From positions 1 through 64,000 of the forward strand of contig DASSCU010000063.1 of assembly GCA_035697485.1 (NCBI GenBank): a stretch of DNA of 64,000 nucleotides, given 5' to 3'. The stretch is from Actinomycetota bacterium. GTDB taxonomy: Bacteria; Actinomycetota; UBA4738; HRBIN12. Below the pieces are notes generated by a model. The model did no database searches. It saw only the letters and a list, made by a program, of their open reading frames with translations, and had not been told where the DNA came from. The position numbers and the translations under genes are program-made. Below, piece after piece: positions 24,744 through 32,930 of this stretch. Every line of letters starts with the position of its first letter. Position 1 is the first letter of the stretch.

Positions 24744-24797
24744 CTACCCCGGGTCGCGCCCGAAGTAGGTGAACCAGAAGCCGAAGTACCCCTGCAT
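24744..24797 (-). CDS. aromatic leader peptide MQGYFGFWFTYFGRDPG
   Basis: A 17-codon frame ending in TAG with seven aromatic residues (four Phe, two Tyr, one Trp), six of them within codons 4-11. Its last codons (plus-strand 24747-24756, CGACCCGGGG in the RNA) can pair perfectly with the 5' arm of the downstream terminator (24707-24716). A ribosome that reaches the stop would mask this segment and allow termination. One stalled at the aromatic codons would leave it free to pair and prevent termination. This is the classical logic of ribosome-mediated attenuation. No strong ribosome site is seen; CATCAT lies 9 nt upstream. Confidence 0.8.
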   Translation of the reverse strand: MQGYFGFWFTYFGRDPG

Positions 24798-24869
24798 GAC
24801 GGCGTCATGATGCCCGACGAGGACACACGATGGCAAGCAGCGCCTGCCACGTGCCCCGGCTCGCTCGCG

Positions 24870-24875
24870 TAGGAT
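24870..24875 (+). promoter_or_regulatory. TAGGAT -10 element of upp
   Basis: TAGGAT, then 8 nt, then the ATG at 24884. It fits the leaderless pattern seen elsewhere in the window. No good -35 is visible. Confidence 0.45.
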
Positions 24876-24883
24876 GCGCCTCG

Positions 24884-25510
24884 ATGACCGCCGCGTTCAC
24901 CGTGCTGGACCACCCGCTCGCCGGCGACCTGCTGACGCGCCTGCGCGACCGAGAGACCGGGCCGGCCGAATACCGGGCGCTCACCCGCCGCCTCGGATTG
25001 CTGCTGATCACCGAGGCCACGCGTGACCTCGCGTCCGAGCCGCGGAAGGTGGACACCCCGCTCGAGCCGTTCGAGGGCACCCAGGTCGCGAAGCGGGTCG
25101 TCGCCATCCCGGTCCTCCGCGCCGGCCTCGGACTCCTCGAGGCCGTCACCGACCTCTATCCCGACGCCGTGGTGGGCTACCTCGGCATGGAGCGCGACGA
25201 GGAGACGCACGAGCCGCGTGACTACTATGCGAAGCTCCCCGATCTCGGCGGGCGCAAGGCCCTCGTGGTCGACCCGATGCTCGCGACCGGAGGCTCCGGG
25301 AGTGCCGCCGTCGGCTACGTGAAGGAGGCCGGCGCCGACGACATCACGTTCGTGTGCGTGGTCGCCGCCCCCGAGGGGCGCGCCCGGCTGCAGGCCGATC
25401 ACCCGGACGTGCCCATCGTCGCCGCGGCGCTCGACCGCGAGCTGAACGCGAACGCCTACATCATGCCCGGGCTCGGGGACTTCGGCGATCGCCTGTACGG
25501 CACGTACTAG
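24884..25510 (+). CDS. upp: uracil phosphoribosyltransferase
   Basis: 208 residues. It converts uracil and PRPP to UMP in pyrimidine salvage. Key stretches are VAIPVLRAGLGLLEA, YYAKLPDLGGRKALVVDPMLATGGSGSAAV (PRPP-binding loop) and the C-terminal PGLGDFGDRLYGTY. The start at ATG 24884 is chosen because it matches the family N-terminus (VLDHPLAGDLLTRLRD) and lies behind a -10 hexamer. It converges on the nucleoside transporter operon, which suggests a shared salvage role: import of nucleosides, then recovery of the base. Confidence 0.93.
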   Translation: MTAAFTVLDHPLAGDLLTRLRDRETGPAEYRALTRRLGLLLITEATRDLASEPRKVDTPLEPFEGTQVAKRVVAIPVLRAGLGLLEAVTDLYPDAVVGYLGMERDEETHEPRDYYAKLPDLGGRKALVVDPMLATGGSGSAAVGYVKEAGADDITFVCVVAAPEGRARLQADHPDVPIVAAALDRELNANAYIMPGLGDFGDRLYGTY

Positions 25511-25544
25511 TCCACTCTGGACGAGACCGACTCGCGCGGCCCGG

Positions 25545-26513
25545 CTAGATCGCGCTTCCGCCCTCGTATGCCCTGCCCGCGGCCGAAGGGGGACGGACCT
25601 TCCCGACGAAGCCGGCGAGCACCACGATGGTCACCACGTAGGGCGTCATGCGGATGATCTGCGGAGGCAGTACCTCGATGCCGGGCAGGTCGGCGAGCCG
25701 CCGAGGGATCGCGAGCGCGAAGCCGAAGAGGAACGCGGCGCCGATCAGGCGTACCGGGCTCCAATTCGAGAGGATCAGCGCGGCCAAGGCGATGAAGCCG
25801 AGGCCGAGCGTCTGTCCCTCGCGCCAGTTGTTCACGACCTCGACCGACAGATAGGCCCCGGAGAGCCCCGCCAGCGCCCCCGAGAGCAGCACCGCCTGCC
25901 AGCGGAGCGGCGCCACCCGCACGCCGAGCGAGCGGGTCGCCTCGGGGTTCTCTCCCGCCGAGCGGAGCCGCAGTCCCCACCTCGTCCGGTACAAGGCGTA
26001 CCAGGCAGGCGCCACCGCGAGGGCGGCCACGACCACGACCGGTGAGAGGTCCTGGAACGCTCGACCGAGCCCGGCGGGAAGCGACGAGAGCAGCGGGATG
26101 TCGATCAGGGGGAGGTGAGCAGCGCCGGGATCCGACTGGGTTGCCTGACCGAAGAACACCGACGAGAGGAACCGAGCCAGCCCGACTGCCACGAGGTTGA
26201 TGACCACCCCCGACACGATGTGGTCGACGCGGAACGTGATCGTGGCGAGCGCATGCACCGACGCGAACGCGGCTCCGCACAGCATGCCGAACAGCAATCC
26301 GAGGATTGGGCCAACCGGCACGCCGAGACCCAGGTCGTCCGTGAAGAACACGGTCCCAAAGGCCCCGGTGACGGTGCCGATCACCATGAGACCCTCGAGG
26401 CCGATGTTCACGATCCCCGATCGCTCGCTGAAGAGCCCGCCGAGCCCTGTGAGGTAGAGGATCGTGAAGTACGTGAAGGCGATCTGGATCGCGGCACCGA
26501 GATCCCCGAGCAT
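25545..26513 (-). CDS. BMP-type nucleoside ABC transporter, permease 2 (NupQ-like)
   Basis: 322 residues and about eight to nine hydrophobic segments. It is the shorter of the two permeases of a BmpA/PnrA-family nucleoside importer. Typical sequence includes LYLTGLGGLFSERSGIVNIGLEGLMV near the N-terminus and GLRLRSAGENPEATRSLGV, the cytoplasmic loop that contacts the ATPase. Its ATG overlaps the stop of the upstream permease gene by one base (TGATG). Confidence 0.9.
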   Translation of the reverse strand: MLGDLGAAIQIAFTYFTILYLTGLGGLFSERSGIVNIGLEGLMVIGTVTGAFGTVFFTDDLGLGVPVGPILGLLFGMLCGAAFASVHALATITFRVDHIVSGVVINLVAVGLARFLSSVFFGQATQSDPGAAHLPLIDIPLLSSLPAGLGRAFQDLSPVVVVAALAVAPAWYALYRTRWGLRLRSAGENPEATRSLGVRVAPLRWQAVLLSGALAGLSGAYLSVEVVNNWREGQTLGLGFIALAALILSNWSPVRLIGAAFLFGFALAIPRRLADLPGIEVLPPQIIRMTPYVVTIVVLAGFVGKVRPPSAAGRAYEGGSAI

Positions 26514-27694
26514 CAGGCCGTGCCCTCCGTCGCTGCGATATCGCCCGGTGCTTCGGCGTCGCCGATGTCCTCGGCTTCCCGAAGGAGCTGCCTGGTGGCC
26601 AACCGCCGCGCGGCGATCTCGTACACAATCACCACCGACATGATCAGGATGCCCTGCAGGATGATCACGAACTCCCGAGGCAGACCGGCCTGGAGCTGCA
26701 CCGCGGTGTCTCCCCGCGTGAGGATCGCCCACACGATCGCGGCGAAGATGATGCCGATCGGGTTGTTGCGGGCAAGGAACGCCACGGCGATGCCCGTGAA
26801 TCCGAGCAGTGCCTGGTAGTTCTGCACGAGCGCCCCCCGTTCGACGAGCAGCTGCTGCATGCCGACGAGGCCGGCGAGCGCGCCGCTGATCAGGAACAAC
26901 TTGATCTGCACGGACCCGATCTCGATGCCGCCGGCCCGCGCAGATCCCGGTGACGCCCCGACCGCGCGAGCCTCGTAGCCCAGGCGCATGCGCTTGATCA
27001 GGAACCACACCGCGAGCGCGGCGACGATCGCGAGCGGAAACAGCCACGAGAGCTGTGCCCGGTCTTCGATGCCGAGCGCCCCGCCCATCCGCGGCACGAG
27101 TGCGCTGTCCTCGAAGATGTCGCTGCGCAGGTCGGCGTTCGTTCCCGTCGGCAAGCTCGAGAGCTTGAGCGGCCCGTTGAGTGCCCAGGCGATCACGCTC
27201 ACCGCGATGCCGTTCATCATGATCGTGGTGACGACCTCGTGCGCTCCCGTCTTCACCTTCAGCACCGCTGGTACGGCTGCGAACGCCATACCGCCGAGCA
27301 TGGCCGCGACGAGGACGGCGATCAGATGCAGGGCCCCGGGGAGCGCGTCGAGCGACAAGGCCGCCCAGGCGGCGATCACCATCGCGAAGAGGAACTGCCC
27401 CTCCACCCCGATGTTGAACAGCCCCGCTTTGAAGCAGACCGCCAGCGCGAGCGCGGAGAAGATCAAGGGCGCGGCCGTGGCGAGCATCGCACCGAAGCTG
27501 GTCACGTCCTGTAACGAGTACTCGAGGATCGCCCCGTACACGTCGAGTGGGTTCGCGCCGTAGCCGACGGCGATGAGGGCCCCGGCGACGAGCGCGACCC
27601 CGACTGCGACCAGCAGCGCGACGCCCTGCACGATCGTGGCATCGAGCCACGCAGGCCGGCCGGGGGCATGCAGCTCGGCGGTCGCGGTCGCCAT
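26513..27694 (-). CDS. BMP-type nucleoside ABC transporter, permease 1 (NupP-like)
   Basis: 393 residues with about ten membrane segments. CFKAGLFNIGVEGQFLFAM and YEARAVGASPGSARAGGI are the family's N-terminal signature and ATPase-coupling loop. The C-terminus is a charged cytoplasmic tail. It pairs with the next permease as a heterodimer. Its start overlaps the stop of the ATPase gene by one base, so the operon is tightly coupled. Confidence 0.9.
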   Translation of the reverse strand: MATATAELHAPGRPAWLDATIVQGVALLVAVGVALVAGALIAVGYGANPLDVYGAILEYSLQDVTSFGAMLATAAPLIFSALALAVCFKAGLFNIGVEGQFLFAMVIAAWAALSLDALPGALHLIAVLVAAMLGGMAFAAVPAVLKVKTGAHEVVTTIMMNGIAVSVIAWALNGPLKLSSLPTGTNADLRSDIFEDSALVPRMGGALGIEDRAQLSWLFPLAIVAALAVWFLIKRMRLGYEARAVGASPGSARAGGIEIGSVQIKLFLISGALAGLVGMQQLLVERGALVQNYQALLGFTGIAVAFLARNNPIGIIFAAIVWAILTRGDTAVQLQAGLPREFVIILQGILIMSVVIVYEIAARRLATRQLLREAEDIGDAEAPGDIAATEGTA

Positions 27695-29205
27695 CAGGAC
27701 GCCGCCCGCTCGGTCTCGTTGCGCCCCAGCATGGCGGCCCCGATGCGCTCGGGCGGATCGTCGGGCGAGAACTCACCGGTGATGCGCCCCTCGTACAACG
27801 TGAGGATGCGGTCGGACAACGCGTAGATCTCGTCGAGCTCCGCAGAGATCAGCAGCACAGCCCGGCCCTCGGCCTTCTGGTCGAGGATCTGCCGCCAGAC
27901 GAACTCGATCGCGCCGACATCGAGTCCCCTCGTCGGCTGCGCCGCCAGCAGCAGCTTCGGGTCGGTCTCGAGCTCGCGGGCCAGGATGAGCTTCTGCTGA
28001 TTGCCCCCGGACAGGGTTCTGGCGAGCACGTTGATGCCGCGCGCTCGGACGTCGAATGTTCGGATCAACCGCTCGGCCAGCTCCTTGATCTTCCCGAGCA
28101 TCAGGACACCCCAGCCGTTGACGAAGGGGCTGTCGTCCTGGCGCCCGAGCACGCCGTTCTCCCACAGGCTCATGTCGAGCACGAGCCCCTGGTCGTGGCG
28201 ATCCTCCGGGATGTAGCCCACGCCTTCGTTTCGGATCCGGGCGACCTGCGCGTGGGTGATCTCGTCGTCCCCGATGAAGACGTGCCCTGACGTCGCCGTC
28301 GTCACGCCGATGATGGCTTCGGCGAGCTCCTTCTGCCCGTTGCCCTCGACGCCGGCGATCCCGACGATCTCGCCGCCTCGCACTTCGAGCGAGACCCCGT
28401 TGAGCTTGCCTTCGGCCCGCACGTCGTCGAGCCGGAGGACCGTGGCCCCCACCTCGGCGGCCGGTTTCTCCAACCGGAAGAGAACCGGTCGGCCCACCAT
28501 CATCTCGGCGAGCTCGGACTTGCTGGTCTCGGCCGGCGTGGTCTCGCCGACCACCGCCCCGCGCCGAAGCACCAGGATGCGGTCGGCGATCTGCAGCACC
28601 TCGTCGAGCTTGTGGCTGATGAAAACGATCGACTTGCGGTCGGCCTTCAGGAAGCGGAGGTTCTCGAACAACTCCTGCGTCTCGGGCGGTGTGAGCACCG
28701 CCGTGGGCTCGTCGAGGATCAGGATGTCGACCCCCCGGTAGAGTGCCTTGAGGATCTCGACCCGCTGTTCCTCTCCAACGGACAGATCATCTACCGTCGC
28801 ACCCGGGTCGATGTGGAACCCGTAGGAGTCGGCGAGGATCTTCACGCGCTGCTCAGCGTCATCGGTGTGCAACACGCGGCCGCCCTCATCGCCGAGGATC
28901 ACGTTCTCGGTGACCGTGAACGGGTCGACAAGCACGAAGTGCTGGTGGACCATGCCGATGCCACGGGCGATCGCGTCTCGCGGCGAGTGGATGCGTACCT
29001 CCTCGCCGGCGATCGTGATGCGGCCTTCCTCGGCCGGATACATGCCGTAGAGGATGCGCATCAAGGTCGACTTGCCGGCGCCGTTCTCCCCGATGATCGC
29101 GAGGACCTCTCCCGGCTTGATCTCGAGCGAGACGTCGTCGTTGGCCACCACCCCGGGGAATCGCTTCGTGACGTGCTCCAAGACGACCGAAGGCGAGGTC
29201 GTCAC
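27694..29205 (-). CDS. BMP-type nucleoside ABC transporter, double ATPase (NupO-like)
   Basis: 503 residues with two fused ABC domains. The first has Walker A GENGAGKST, signature LSVGEEQRVEILKALYRG and Walker B ILILDEPTAVLT. The second has a degenerate Walker A (GVEGNGQKEL) but a full signature LSGGNQQKLILAREL and a switch region, the usual asymmetry in sugar/nucleoside importers of this class. It lies downstream of the binding lipoprotein gene in the same operon. Confidence 0.92.
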   Translation of the reverse strand: MTTSPSVVLEHVTKRFPGVVANDDVSLEIKPGEVLAIIGENGAGKSTLMRILYGMYPAEEGRITIAGEEVRIHSPRDAIARGIGMVHQHFVLVDPFTVTENVILGDEGGRVLHTDDAEQRVKILADSYGFHIDPGATVDDLSVGEEQRVEILKALYRGVDILILDEPTAVLTPPETQELFENLRFLKADRKSIVFISHKLDEVLQIADRILVLRRGAVVGETTPAETSKSELAEMMVGRPVLFRLEKPAAEVGATVLRLDDVRAEGKLNGVSLEVRGGEIVGIAGVEGNGQKELAEAIIGVTTATSGHVFIGDDEITHAQVARIRNEGVGYIPEDRHDQGLVLDMSLWENGVLGRQDDSPFVNGWGVLMLGKIKELAERLIRTFDVRARGINVLARTLSGGNQQKLILARELETDPKLLLAAQPTRGLDVGAIEFVWRQILDQKAEGRAVLLISAELDEIYALSDRILTLYEGRITGEFSPDDPPERIGAAMLGRNETERAAS

Positions 29206-29249
29206 CGACCCCGCCTCCGGCTCATGCGTGCCGCGCTGACCCGCGTCGC

Positions 29250-30371
29250 TCAGGCCTCCTCACCACACCCAAGCTCCAGGTTCGTCGGGTCACACGAAGG
29301 AACGATGCTGCCGTCGAGGATCTGCGCCTTGTAGTCCTCGACCTGATCGATGATGTCCTCGGTCATGAGCTCCGTGTTCGCGTTCGAGTACGAGATGCCG
29401 TCCTCGGCGAGGCCGAACACCTGAGCCCCGCCTTCGATCGAGCCCTCGCCGGTTTGCGCGATGGCGTCGTAGACGGCGGTGTCCACCCGCTTGAGCATGG
29501 ATGTGAGCACCAGCGGCTTCTGGTCGGCACTAACCAGCTCGTACTGGTCCGAGTCGACGCCGATCGCGATCTTGTCGGCCTTCACCGCGGCGGTGAAGAG
29601 CCCCGCGCCGGAAGCCCCCGCGGCGTGGTAGATCACATCGGCCCCCTCATCGTACATCTTCGTCGAGAGGTTCTCACCCGTGACCGCGTCGTTGAACGCT
29701 GCCGTACTGTCGCCGATGTACTCGACGAGCACGGTCATGTTGGGGTCCACGGCCTGCACGCCGTCGCGGTATCCGGCCTCAAACTTGCCGATCAGGAATC
29801 CCGTCTGTCCCCCGAGGAAGCCGACGGTGTCGGACCCATCCTTCTGCGCCTGCAGGGCGGCCGCGACGCCGACGAGGAACGACCCTTCCTGTTCCTCGAA
29901 GGTGAGGTCGGTCACGTTCGCGGGTGCCGGGTTGGGGATGTCGGAGCAGATGTCCGGCGGACAGGTCGCGTACCCGTCGATCACCGCGAAGTGCTGGTCG
30001 GGGTAGTTCCCGGCGTTCTCGTTCACGGCCGGCGAGAACGCGAAGCCGATCCCGAGGATCAGGTCGAACCCGTCGTCGGCGAGCGCGAGCAGGTTCTCGT
30101 CGCGGTTCGAGCCCGACTCGTCGGGCTCGAGGCAGCTCGCCTCGCTCACAAGGCCTTCGTCGACCGCCTGGTCGAACCCCCGCTTGGCGGCGTCGTTGAA
30201 CGACTTGTCGCCGATACCGCCGATGTCGAACGCGATGCCGACCGAGGCGCCATCGGGGTTGGCTGCCTCCTCGGGCACCTCGCAAGGGTTGCCGCCTCCA
30301 CTACATGCAGTGGCGAAGCTGCCGATGACCACGACCGCTGCGACCATCTGCGCGCGCCAACGTCGTCGCAT
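29250..30371 (-). CDS. BMP-family (PnrA-like) nucleoside-binding lipoprotein
   Basis: 373 residues. The signal peptide MRRRWRAQMVAAVVVIGSFATAC gives lipobox Cys 23, then a GGG/NPCE linker and the two-lobed binding fold: GIAFDIGGIGDKSFNDAAKRGFD, FDLILGIGFAF, VGFLGGQTGFLIGKFEAGY and ADVIYHAAGASGAGLF are characteristic. It would capture purine or pyrimidine nucleosides for the ATPase/permease products that follow. The start at 30371 is preferred over an upstream in-frame ATG because GGAGGG is correctly placed and the signal peptide begins there. It is the first gene of a four-gene operon. Confidence 0.92.
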   Translation of the reverse strand: MRRRWRAQMVAAVVVIGSFATACSGGGNPCEVPEEAANPDGASVGIAFDIGGIGDKSFNDAAKRGFDQAVDEGLVSEASCLEPDESGSNRDENLLALADDGFDLILGIGFAFSPAVNENAGNYPDQHFAVIDGYATCPPDICSDIPNPAPANVTDLTFEEQEGSFLVGVAAALQAQKDGSDTVGFLGGQTGFLIGKFEAGYRDGVQAVDPNMTVLVEYIGDSTAAFNDAVTGENLSTKMYDEGADVIYHAAGASGAGLFTAAVKADKIAIGVDSDQYELVSADQKPLVLTSMLKRVDTAVYDAIAQTGEGSIEGGAQVFGLAEDGISYSNANTELMTEDIIDQVEDYKAQILDGSIVPSCDPTNLELGCGEEA

Positions 30372-30423
30372 GCCCTCCCCCTCCATACGTCTCGCGTGGA
30401 CCGCACGGGCGCGGTCAGCGTGG

Positions 30424-30452
30424 ATTGTCCCCTCGGCTCTGAGGACCGTCAA
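30424..30452 (-). promoter_or_regulatory. sigma-70-type promoter of the nucleoside transporter operon
   Basis: Minus strand: TTGACG (30452-30447), a 17-nt spacer, GACAAT (30429-30424). It would give a leader of about 45 nt before the ATG at 30371. Confidence 0.55.
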
Positions 30453-30494
30453 ACGAAGTTCCGTGGGAGACTACGCAGCCGGGATGGAGGCCGG

Positions 30495-30941
30495 ATGTCG
30501 GAGCTCGATCAGCGCATCGCCGCGGAGATCAGGGACCGCGTGGCGGCGTCGCCGTTCCATTCGTCGATGGGCATCTCCGTCGAGGCCGTACGCGACGGCG
30601 CGGTCGACCTGCGCCTCGACGCCCTCCAGGATCACACCAACCTGCACGGCACGGTGCACGGCGGCGTGCTCGCGACCCTGGCCGACACCGCGGCCGGGCT
30701 CGCGGTCCGCTCCGCGATCGCGCCCGGGAGCGGCCACGTGAGCGTGAACCTCGACGTGCAGTACCTCGCTCCGGCGAGGCCGGGAACCCTGCTCGCGACC
30801 GGGAGGGTCGTGCGGTTGGGCCGTCGGATCGCGTTCGCGGAGGCCGAGGTCGCCGCCTCCGACGGCACCATGCTCGCCCGGGCGCAGGTGACGATCGCGA
30901 TCTCACCGCCGCCCGAGGAAGAGCCGGTGGCTCCTCAGTAG
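30495..30941 (+). CDS. PaaI-type hotdog-fold thioesterase
   Basis: 148 residues. HGGVLATLADTAAGLAV is the hotdog active-site helix (the family reads H-G-G-x-x-x-x-L-x-D), followed by the strands VSVNLDVQYLAPARPG and GRRIAFAEAEVAASDG. It would hydrolyse acyl- or aryl-CoA thioesters. The ATG has GGAGG four bases upstream. It is divergent from the nucleoside transporter and overlaps the convergent SCP2 gene by 7 nt at its end. Confidence 0.88.
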   Translation: MSELDQRIAAEIRDRVAASPFHSSMGISVEAVRDGAVDLRLDALQDHTNLHGTVHGGVLATLADTAAGLAVRSAIAPGSGHVSVNLDVQYLAPARPGTLLATGRVVRLGRRIAFAEAEVAASDGTMLARAQVTIAISPPPEEEPVAPQ

Positions 30942-31318
30942 TCGGTGTCGACGGCCTGCATCGCCGCGGGCAGCTGCGAGAGCGCACCCTGCAGACCCAT
31001 CAGCAGCCCCATGTTCCCGGCGACCTTGACCTTGCCTGTCATGAACGCGGTCACGACCGAGAGCTCGCTCTTCGCGAGCTTCACGGCGGTCTCATAGCTC
31101 TGGGTGATCGTCGCATCGGGGCCGTCGGCGTCGCCCACGCCCATGTCGATCGTGCCCTCGGCGATCTCGATCCAATAGTGGGTGTCGCCCGCGCCCGACG
31201 TGATGATCTGCTGGATCGTGGCGTGCTGGCTCGCGGAGGCCTGGCGGAACTCGTCGTTCGCGTTCAGCTGCGCCTTCACGGCGTCGGCCCACTCGGTGGA
31301 CAGGAACCTCACGGACAC
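30935..31318 (-). CDS. SCP2 sterol-carrier-domain protein
   Basis: 127 residues, a single SCP2 lipid-binding domain. IEIAEGTIDMGVGDADGPDATITQSYETAVKLAKSE and the terminal GKVKVAGNMGLLMGLQGAL are the conserved features. It would bind hydrophobic ligands. GTG start with AAGGAG nine bases before; a good TATACT -10 lies at 31377-31372 on the minus strand. Confidence 0.88.
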   Translation of the reverse strand: MSVRFLSTEWADAVKAQLNANDEFRQASASQHATIQQIITSGAGDTHYWIEIAEGTIDMGVGDADGPDATITQSYETAVKLAKSELSVVTAFMTGKVKVAGNMGLLMGLQGALSQLPAAMQAVDTDY

Positions 31319-31414
31319 GTCGATCGTCTCCTTGCCTCGGACTCGGCTCTCGGGGCCGGTGGTTGCGGGCGAGTATAGGCGGGCGGCTCAGCGCCCCTCG
31401 GCGAGGTGGCGCTC

Positions 31415-32068
31415 CTACTCGCGGAGCTCGAACCAGCCGGGATCGGTGAGATGCGAGGCGTCGGAAAGGAACCACGCGAGCCGCTCCCGCCCTCGGATCA
31501 CGACCGTGTTCAGGCTCGTGTTCTCGGGCAGGAAGAACATGTCCTGGTCGCGGATGCCGAGGATGTGGCTGAAGTAGGCGTTGATCACGCCACCGTGCGC
31601 GACGACCACGACGTCGCCCTCGGGCCGGGCATCGATGATCGACTCGACCGCCGCGACGCATCGGCGTTGGAACTCGTCGGCCCGCTCGCTGCCCGGGGCG
31701 AGGTGCCACGCGGGGTTCTGGTTGCGGAACAGATCGATCGCCTCGGGGTGCTCCGCGAAGATCTGCTCGAAGTCCTTGGCCTCCCATTCCCCCGCGAACC
31801 ACTCGCAGAGGTCGTCCCGCTCGATCACGGGCATCGCGACGCGGTCGGCGTAGACGCAGGCGGTCTCGCGGGCTCGGGCCAGCGTCGAGGAGTAGACGGC
31901 CGCGGGGCGCTCGAGCAGCTGGAGCCGATCGGCCAGACGCTCGGCTTGCTCGATGCCGACCTCGCCCAGCGGCGGGTCGTACTGCAGACCGAGCGGCGTG
32001 CGGGTATGAACCGTCGACGAGTAGTCGGGGCGGGCATGCCTGATCAGGTAGAGGCGCCGGTCGCTCAT
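31415..32068 (-). CDS. histidine phosphatase (phosphoglycerate-mutase superfamily)
   Basis: 217 residues. LYLIRHARPDYS contains the phospho-accepting RHA/G motif, YSSTLARARETA the second Arg/Glu region, and VVAHGGVINAYF the C-terminal catalytic His. The DGDVVVVAHGG context is typical of the cobC/phosphatase branch; the substrate is not predictable. The start overlaps the stop of the upstream wHTH gene (ATGA). It is the last gene of a small operon that begins with zinc-binding proteins. Confidence 0.87.
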   Translation of the reverse strand: MSDRRLYLIRHARPDYSSTVHTRTPLGLQYDPPLGEVGIEQAERLADRLQLLERPAAVYSSTLARARETACVYADRVAMPVIERDDLCEWFAGEWEAKDFEQIFAEHPEAIDLFRNQNPAWHLAPGSERADEFQRRCVAAVESIIDARPEGDVVVVAHGGVINAYFSHILGIRDQDMFFLPENTSLNTVVIRGRERLAWFLSDASHLTDPGWFELRE

Positions 32069-32451
32069 CGCACGGCCTCCGGGCGGCCGGCGCGTGATGC
32101 ACGTCGTGCGCGCCACTCGTCGGCGTAGGCCTGCACGTCCTCACGGAGCCAGATGCGACCCGACGCGAGCGCGGTGATCGGCTCGGGGAACGAGCCCCGG
32201 TCGATGTAGGTCACGACACGGCGCTTGTCCCAGCCCATGATCTCGGCTGCCTCGGCGACCCCCACCACGTCGGGCACGACCTCGACCACGAGGTCCCCAT
32301 CGCCGTCGGTGACCCGCCGCAGCTCGGCCAGGCACTCCCGCCTGCTGACACCGGTCACCTCGATGAACGCGGGGACGTCGAGCACACGGGCGTAGTGCCG
32401 GCCGCCCGTTTCCCACATGCGGGCGCGGACCTCGTCGGGCACGCCGCTCAC
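32065..32451 (-). CDS. winged-helix (MerR/excisionase-like) DNA-binding protein
   Basis: 128 residues from a GTG that overlaps the stop of the upstream zinc-ribbon gene (GTGA). The C-terminal half is a helix-turn-helix of the AlpA/excisionase type: VGVAEAAEIMGWDKRRVVTYIDRG, then FPEPITALASGRIWLREDVQAYADEW. The N-terminal half is unassigned and may be a small partner domain. No integrase or attachment site is nearby, so a chromosomal regulator is more likely than a phage excisionase. Confidence 0.75.
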   Translation of the reverse strand: MSGVPDEVRARMWETGGRHYARVLDVPAFIEVTGVSRRECLAELRRVTDGDGDLVVEVVPDVVGVAEAAEIMGWDKRRVVTYIDRGSFPEPITALASGRIWLREDVQAYADEWRARRASRAGRPEAVR

Positions 32452-32612
32452 CAGCCGCAGCAGGGAAGGATGTAGTGACAGGCGGGGCACCGGTAGTGCG
32501 CGTGCTCTGGCTCCATGGGGTGGCCGCACAGGTCGCACGGCAATCGCTTGGACGTGGAGACCGGCACGCACGCCTCGGATCGATCGCTCGTCGCGGGTTC
32601 CACGGTTGGCAT
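32448..32612 (-). CDS. small zinc-ribbon protein, unlisted short gene
   Basis: 54 residues from ATG 32612, or 51 from GTG 32603. Two knuckles, PCDLCGH and RCPACHY, plus a terminal CCGW give a zinc-ribbon pattern. The ATG sits inside a TACGAT hexamer that lies 7 nt before the GTG, so by the leaderless pattern of this window GTG 32603 may be the real start. The end overlaps the wHTH gene by GTGA. It could be a metal-dependent partner of that regulator (inference). It resembles no family I can name. Confidence 0.65.
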   Translation of the reverse strand: MPTVEPATSDRSEACVPVSTSKRLPCDLCGHPMEPEHAHYRCPACHYILPCCGW

Positions 32613-32630
32613 CGTAGCCCCCGTCGCCGA

Positions 32631-32930
32631 CTACATCCCGGGTTGGAGTGGGCGATAGAGGCCTTGACGCCGGAGCTCCCTGCGCCAGCACTCGGTGTGC
32701 CAGTGACGGCGCGCATCGACATCACCGACCGGTACCACGACCAGGTGCACGATACCGGCGCGGACCTCGTGGTCGCACCCGGGGCACCGATAGGACTTCT
32801 GACCGCCGACCGCGCGCACGTCGAAGCCGGGGGCGCTCGCCCACCCCGGCGCGTCGGGCGTCGTTCGGGTCGGGTCGACCGGATCCGGCGGCCGGAAGTA
32901 CTCGGGGTTGCGGCGGTGCTTCCGCGGCAT
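32631..32930 (-). CDS. zinc-binding conserved actinobacterial protein (CxxC...HxxC)
   Basis: 99 residues. A basic, Pro-rich N-terminus (MPRKHRRNPEYFRPP) is followed by YRCPGCDHEV, then VHLVVVP and RRHWHTECWRRE, which together offer Cys-x2-Cys and His-x2-Cys ligands for a zinc site. The type recurs in actinobacteria next to alpha/beta hydrolases of the kind upstream. It overlaps that gene by one base (TGATG). The function is unknown, possibly nucleic-acid binding. Confidence 0.75.
   Translation of the reverse strand: MPRKHRRNPEYFRPPDPVDPTRTTPDAPGWASAPGFDVRAVGGQKSYRCPGCDHEVRAGIVHLVVVPVGDVDARRHWHTECWRRELRRQGLYRPLQPGM

Noticed and set aside
24782-24812. Alternative leader start at the upstream ATG on the minus strand near 24810.
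   Set aside because: It is in a different frame and does not encode the aromatic-rich peptide.
32065-32451. Excisionase-like helix-turn-helix suggesting a mobile element.
   Set aside because: No integrase, transposase, att repeats or tRNA nearby; the gene is embedded in an overlapping operon.
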